Assembly: GCA_965651595.1 (NCBI GenBank)
Contig: CBFGTA010000117.1
Location: 1-6,413 of the forward strand
Length of the DNA: 6,413 bases
Source of the DNA: CBFGTA01 sp965651595
GTDB taxonomy: Bacteria > Actinomycetota > Actinomycetes > S36-B12 > UBA10799
Direction: 5' to 3'
The notes beneath the pieces were generated by a model. It was not told where the DNA came from. It made no database searches and saw nothing but the letters and a program-made list of their open reading frames with translations. The position numbers and the translations under genes are program-made. This document shows positions 5,062-6,413 of the stretch, piece by piece (position 1 is the stretch's first letter; each line of letters opens with the position of its first letter).

Positions 5062-5100
5062 CGCTAAGGCCCTTAGGGAACAGGACCAAGGGCCTTAGCG
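5062..5100 (-). terminator. Perfect 13-bp stem-loop at the end of the DUF5926 gene
   Basis: CGCTAAGGCCCTT (5062-5074) is the exact reverse complement of AAGGGCCTTAGCG (5088-5100), around a 13-nt loop. The right arm contains the stop codon of the minus-strand DUF5926 gene (5095-5097), which fits a terminator for it. No T-run follows on the minus strand, so it would be a U-less terminator or an mRNA 3'-end stabiliser. Confidence 0.55.
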
Positions 5101-6051
5101 CACAGTGAGTTGTCGGCCGACGATTCCGGCCCGCAAGCGGCGTTGTTCGTTCGTTAGCGGCTCGTGAGCGGCTAAGGCTTCGGTGAGTGCTTCTCCCAGA
5201 TCAGCGACCGGCTGTTCAACCTCGTCGGCGGTGTCGCCGGGGGCCAACTCCCACACCGGAACCACGCACCCGAGGGCTCGGAACGAGCCGGCGTACTTGG
5301 TGCCGGGCCCGAGGTGGAGCCGGCCATTCTCCTGCATCCGGGCGAACGCGTCGAGCACGTCGTCCTCAGGATGGGGCAGTACCCAACGCAGATACTCGCG
5401 GTTGCCGAGGCGGCACCAGTAGGCCGCAGGTGTGGCTGACAACCGTTGCGTGGGGGTAATGGATTCGTTGGCTCGCTCGATAGCTGCCGTGATCTCCGGT
5501 GTGAAGTTTGATCCCGCTTCTGTGCCCGCATCGACCCAGTAGTCAAAGCCCTCGTGAATCGTGATGTCGAGTTCTTCGTCCACGATCAAATCTTGGAGGC
5601 GCGGCCCGGGGCCGGGTCGGCTCGTGTCGAGCACTGGGCTACCCGGTGGAAGCGAACGGGCCTCTTCTATGGCGGCAGCGACATCACGGGACACATCCCC
5701 CGAAGAACCCTTCAGTTGCAGGCCAGCCATGATGGCCCCATCCGAGCGGTGCAGTGCTGGCCACACCATCGGCAAGACCGTCGCCAACGTGACGGGCCGG
5801 TCTGGGTCGTCGTTCAATCGGACGCGGGTTGTAGCCGCAGGAACCAGAGTCGCCATCGCCACCAGGTCGCATTCGCTGGCCAAGCCTTCGAAAGGCCTCA
5901 CCACCAAGGCGGTTTCGGCACGGGCGGCAGCTCGACCGTGGCAGGCCTTATAGCGTCGGCCCGATCCGCACGGGCACGGCTGACGAGGACCGACCACGGG
6001 TACATCGGCGTCTGGGACTGTGGAAGATGCAGGTATGCGGTTCTTGGCCAT
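5095..6051 (-). CDS. DUF5926 family protein with N-terminal SEC-C zinc motif
   Basis: A 318-residue cytoplasmic protein of unknown function. Near the N-terminus, R-Q-P-C-P-C-G-S-G-R-R-Y-K-A-C-H-G (23-39) is a SEC-C motif like the zinc-binding tail of SecA, with ligands Cys26, Cys28, Cys37 and His38. The rest matches my memory of the actinobacterial DUF5926 family: R-P-F-E-G-L (52-57), V-T-L-A-T-V-L-P-M-V-W-P-A-L, A-A-Y-W-C-R, L-R-W-V-L-P-H-P-E-D-D-V-L-D-A, and a C-terminus ending L-R-A-G-I-V-G-R-Q-L-T-V-R. SEC-C proteins are often mis-annotated as SecA; there is no ATPase domain here. ATG 6051 has no Shine-Dalgarno, but TAGGGT lies six bases upstream. The gene is divergent from the UPF0114 gene across 145 nt, and its stop lies inside a 13-bp stem-loop. 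Confidence 0.88.
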   Translation of the reverse strand: MAKNRIPASSTVPDADVPVVGPRQPCPCGSGRRYKACHGRAAARAETALVVRPFEGLASECDLVAMATLVPAATTRVRLNDDPDRPVTLATVLPMVWPALHRSDGAIMAGLQLKGSSGDVSRDVAAAIEEARSLPPGSPVLDTSRPGPGPRLQDLIVDEELDITIHEGFDYWVDAGTEAGSNFTPEITAAIERANESITPTQRLSATPAAYWCRLGNREYLRWVLPHPEDDVLDAFARMQENGRLHLGPGTKYAGSFRALGCVVPVWELAPGDTADEVEQPVADLGEALTEALAAHEPLTNEQRRLRAGIVGRQLTVR

Positions 6052-6057
6052 GAACCG

Positions 6058-6063
6058 ACCCTA
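6058..6063 (-). promoter_or_regulatory. Probable -10 element of the DUF5926 gene (leaderless)
   Basis: TAGGGT on the minus strand, then six bases (CGGTTC), then the ATG at 6051. The hexamer and spacing are identical to those at larB, although the genes are unrelated. No clear -35 is seen. Confidence 0.5.
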
Positions 6064-6196
6064 GTCTGTGGGAGCTCTCGGTAGAGGGCGCCGGTAGTCC
6101 TCAGCGCGACGGTGCTTAAGATGAGCGCGGCGTCAACGCGAAATGCTCGCGGTGCGACAGTGCCGCCCGGCAAGTGTTGGCAGATTGGGAGGAATA

Positions 6197-6413
6197 GTGA
6201 GTACGACAGAGCAAGCCCCGGCGACCCCCACGCCAGCCCAGAGCGCCCGGTTCAGTCTGGGCTATGTCATGTTCCTGTCGCGGTGGCTGCAGGTACCGCT
6301 TTATCTGGGCCTGATCGTCGCTCAAGTGGTGTACGTCGTCCATTTCATGATCGAGTTGTGGCACCTCATTACTGACGGCTCTCGCATGACGGCGGAGCAG
6401 ATCCTGCTCGCGG
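6197..6413 (+). CDS. UPF0114 (YqhA-like) family membrane protein, 3' end cut by the window
   Basis: The first 72 residues of a membrane protein of unknown function. After a Ser/Thr/Pro/Ala-rich head (1-17), the segment R-F-S-L-G-Y-V-M-F-L-S-R-W-L-Q-V-P-L-Y-L-G-L-I-V-A-Q (18-43) and the following E-L-W-H-L-I match the start of UPF0114/YqhA proteins (S-R-W-L-x-x-P-x-Y-x-G-L pattern). The first span covers about 33-51. The rest of the family's usual spans lie beyond the window. The GTG at 6197 is supported by GGGAGG at 6187-6192, four bases upstream; this is one of the clearest ribosome sites here. A TAAGAT hexamer at 6117-6122 could be its -10, giving a leader of about 70 nt, but this is weak. 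It is divergent from the DUF5926 gene. Confidence 0.85.
   Translation, partial: MSTTEQAPATPTPAQSARFSLGYVMFLSRWLQVPLYLGLIVAQVVYVVHFMIELWHLITDGSRMTAEQILLA

Larger units (their letters stand above)
4325..5094. other. Long intergenic region without a convincing gene
   Basis: About 770 nt between two minus-strand genes. The frames open here (for example plus 4638-4928 and minus 4610-4260) give compositions with no recognisable motif and no ribosome site. The core is AT-richer than the genes: 4781-4860 is about 44% GC by hand count. GCATACC occurs twice (4463-4469 and 4484-4490), 21 nt apart, on either side of the near-palindrome GAGAATCTC. A weak palindrome GATCGCTAAGTGATC lies at 4580-4594. Several longer inverted repeats follow and are listed separately. 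It may hold an RNA gene, regulatory sites or a decayed insertion; I see no transposase or tRNA remnant. Confidence 0.6.

Noticed and set aside
5003..5100. 6C small RNA
   Set aside because: That family has two stems with loops of at least six cytosines; here one loop has five cytosines and the second stem's loop is not C-rich.
5095..6051. SecA translocase
   Set aside because: Only the SEC-C zinc motif is shared; there are no Walker motifs and the length is about a third of SecA.
5554..6084. 176-codon plus-strand ORF opposite the DUF5926 gene
   Set aside because: Antisense shadow of a conserved protein; no motif.
1..6413. CRISPR array, tRNA, rRNA or insertion sequence
   Set aside because: I saw no regularly spaced repeats, no tRNA T-loop in a cloverleaf context, no rRNA-like sequence and no transposase with terminal repeats.

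Overview
This looks like a chromosomal segment from a high-GC actinobacterium, probably of the order Mycobacteriales (Rhodococcus/Nocardia/Gordonia-like). The basis is high GC in the genes, DUF5926 and DUF6153-type proteins that are largely actinobacterial, GTG starts, and several genes with no Shine-Dalgarno but a TANNNT -10-like hexamer 6-7 nt before the start codon, as in leaderless mycobacterial genes. The genus is an inference.

Left part (1-1760, minus strand): a likely copper-response operon read right to left. It holds a CsoR-family repressor, a CopZ-like HMA metallochaperone, a two-segment membrane protein with a His-rich loop (DUF6153-like), and a DUF305 lipoprotein cut by the left edge. 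A near-ideal CsoR operator, CATACCCCC-A-GGGGGTATG (1741-1759), overlaps the -10 of csoR, which implies copper-relieved autoregulation. No CopA-type ATPase is visible; it could lie beyond the left edge or elsewhere.

Middle (1787-3749, plus strand): larB and larC, divergent from csoR and separated from each other by one nucleotide. They encode two of the three enzymes that make the nickel-pincer nucleotide (NPN) cofactor. LarB carboxylates and hydrolyses NaAD; LarC inserts nickel. LarC is one continuous ORF. The sulfurtransferase LarE and any NPN-dependent enzyme are not in the window.

Right part (3750-6413): convergent with larC is an unrecognised multi-span membrane protein (minus), with a compact set of overlapping inverted repeats between them. 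Next comes about 770 nt without a convincing gene (4325-5094). It has an AT-richer core and at least four inverted repeats, including a strong stem-loop followed by a T-rich stretch on the plus strand, so it may encode a small RNA. Then come a SEC-C zinc-motif protein of the DUF5926 family (minus) and, divergent from it, the start of a UPF0114/YqhA-family membrane protein cut by the right edge.

The most unusual points are the shared copper-operator/larBC intergenic region, the repeated leaderless promoter layout at four genes, and the structured non-coding region at 4600-5100. Nothing here proves a wholly new system.
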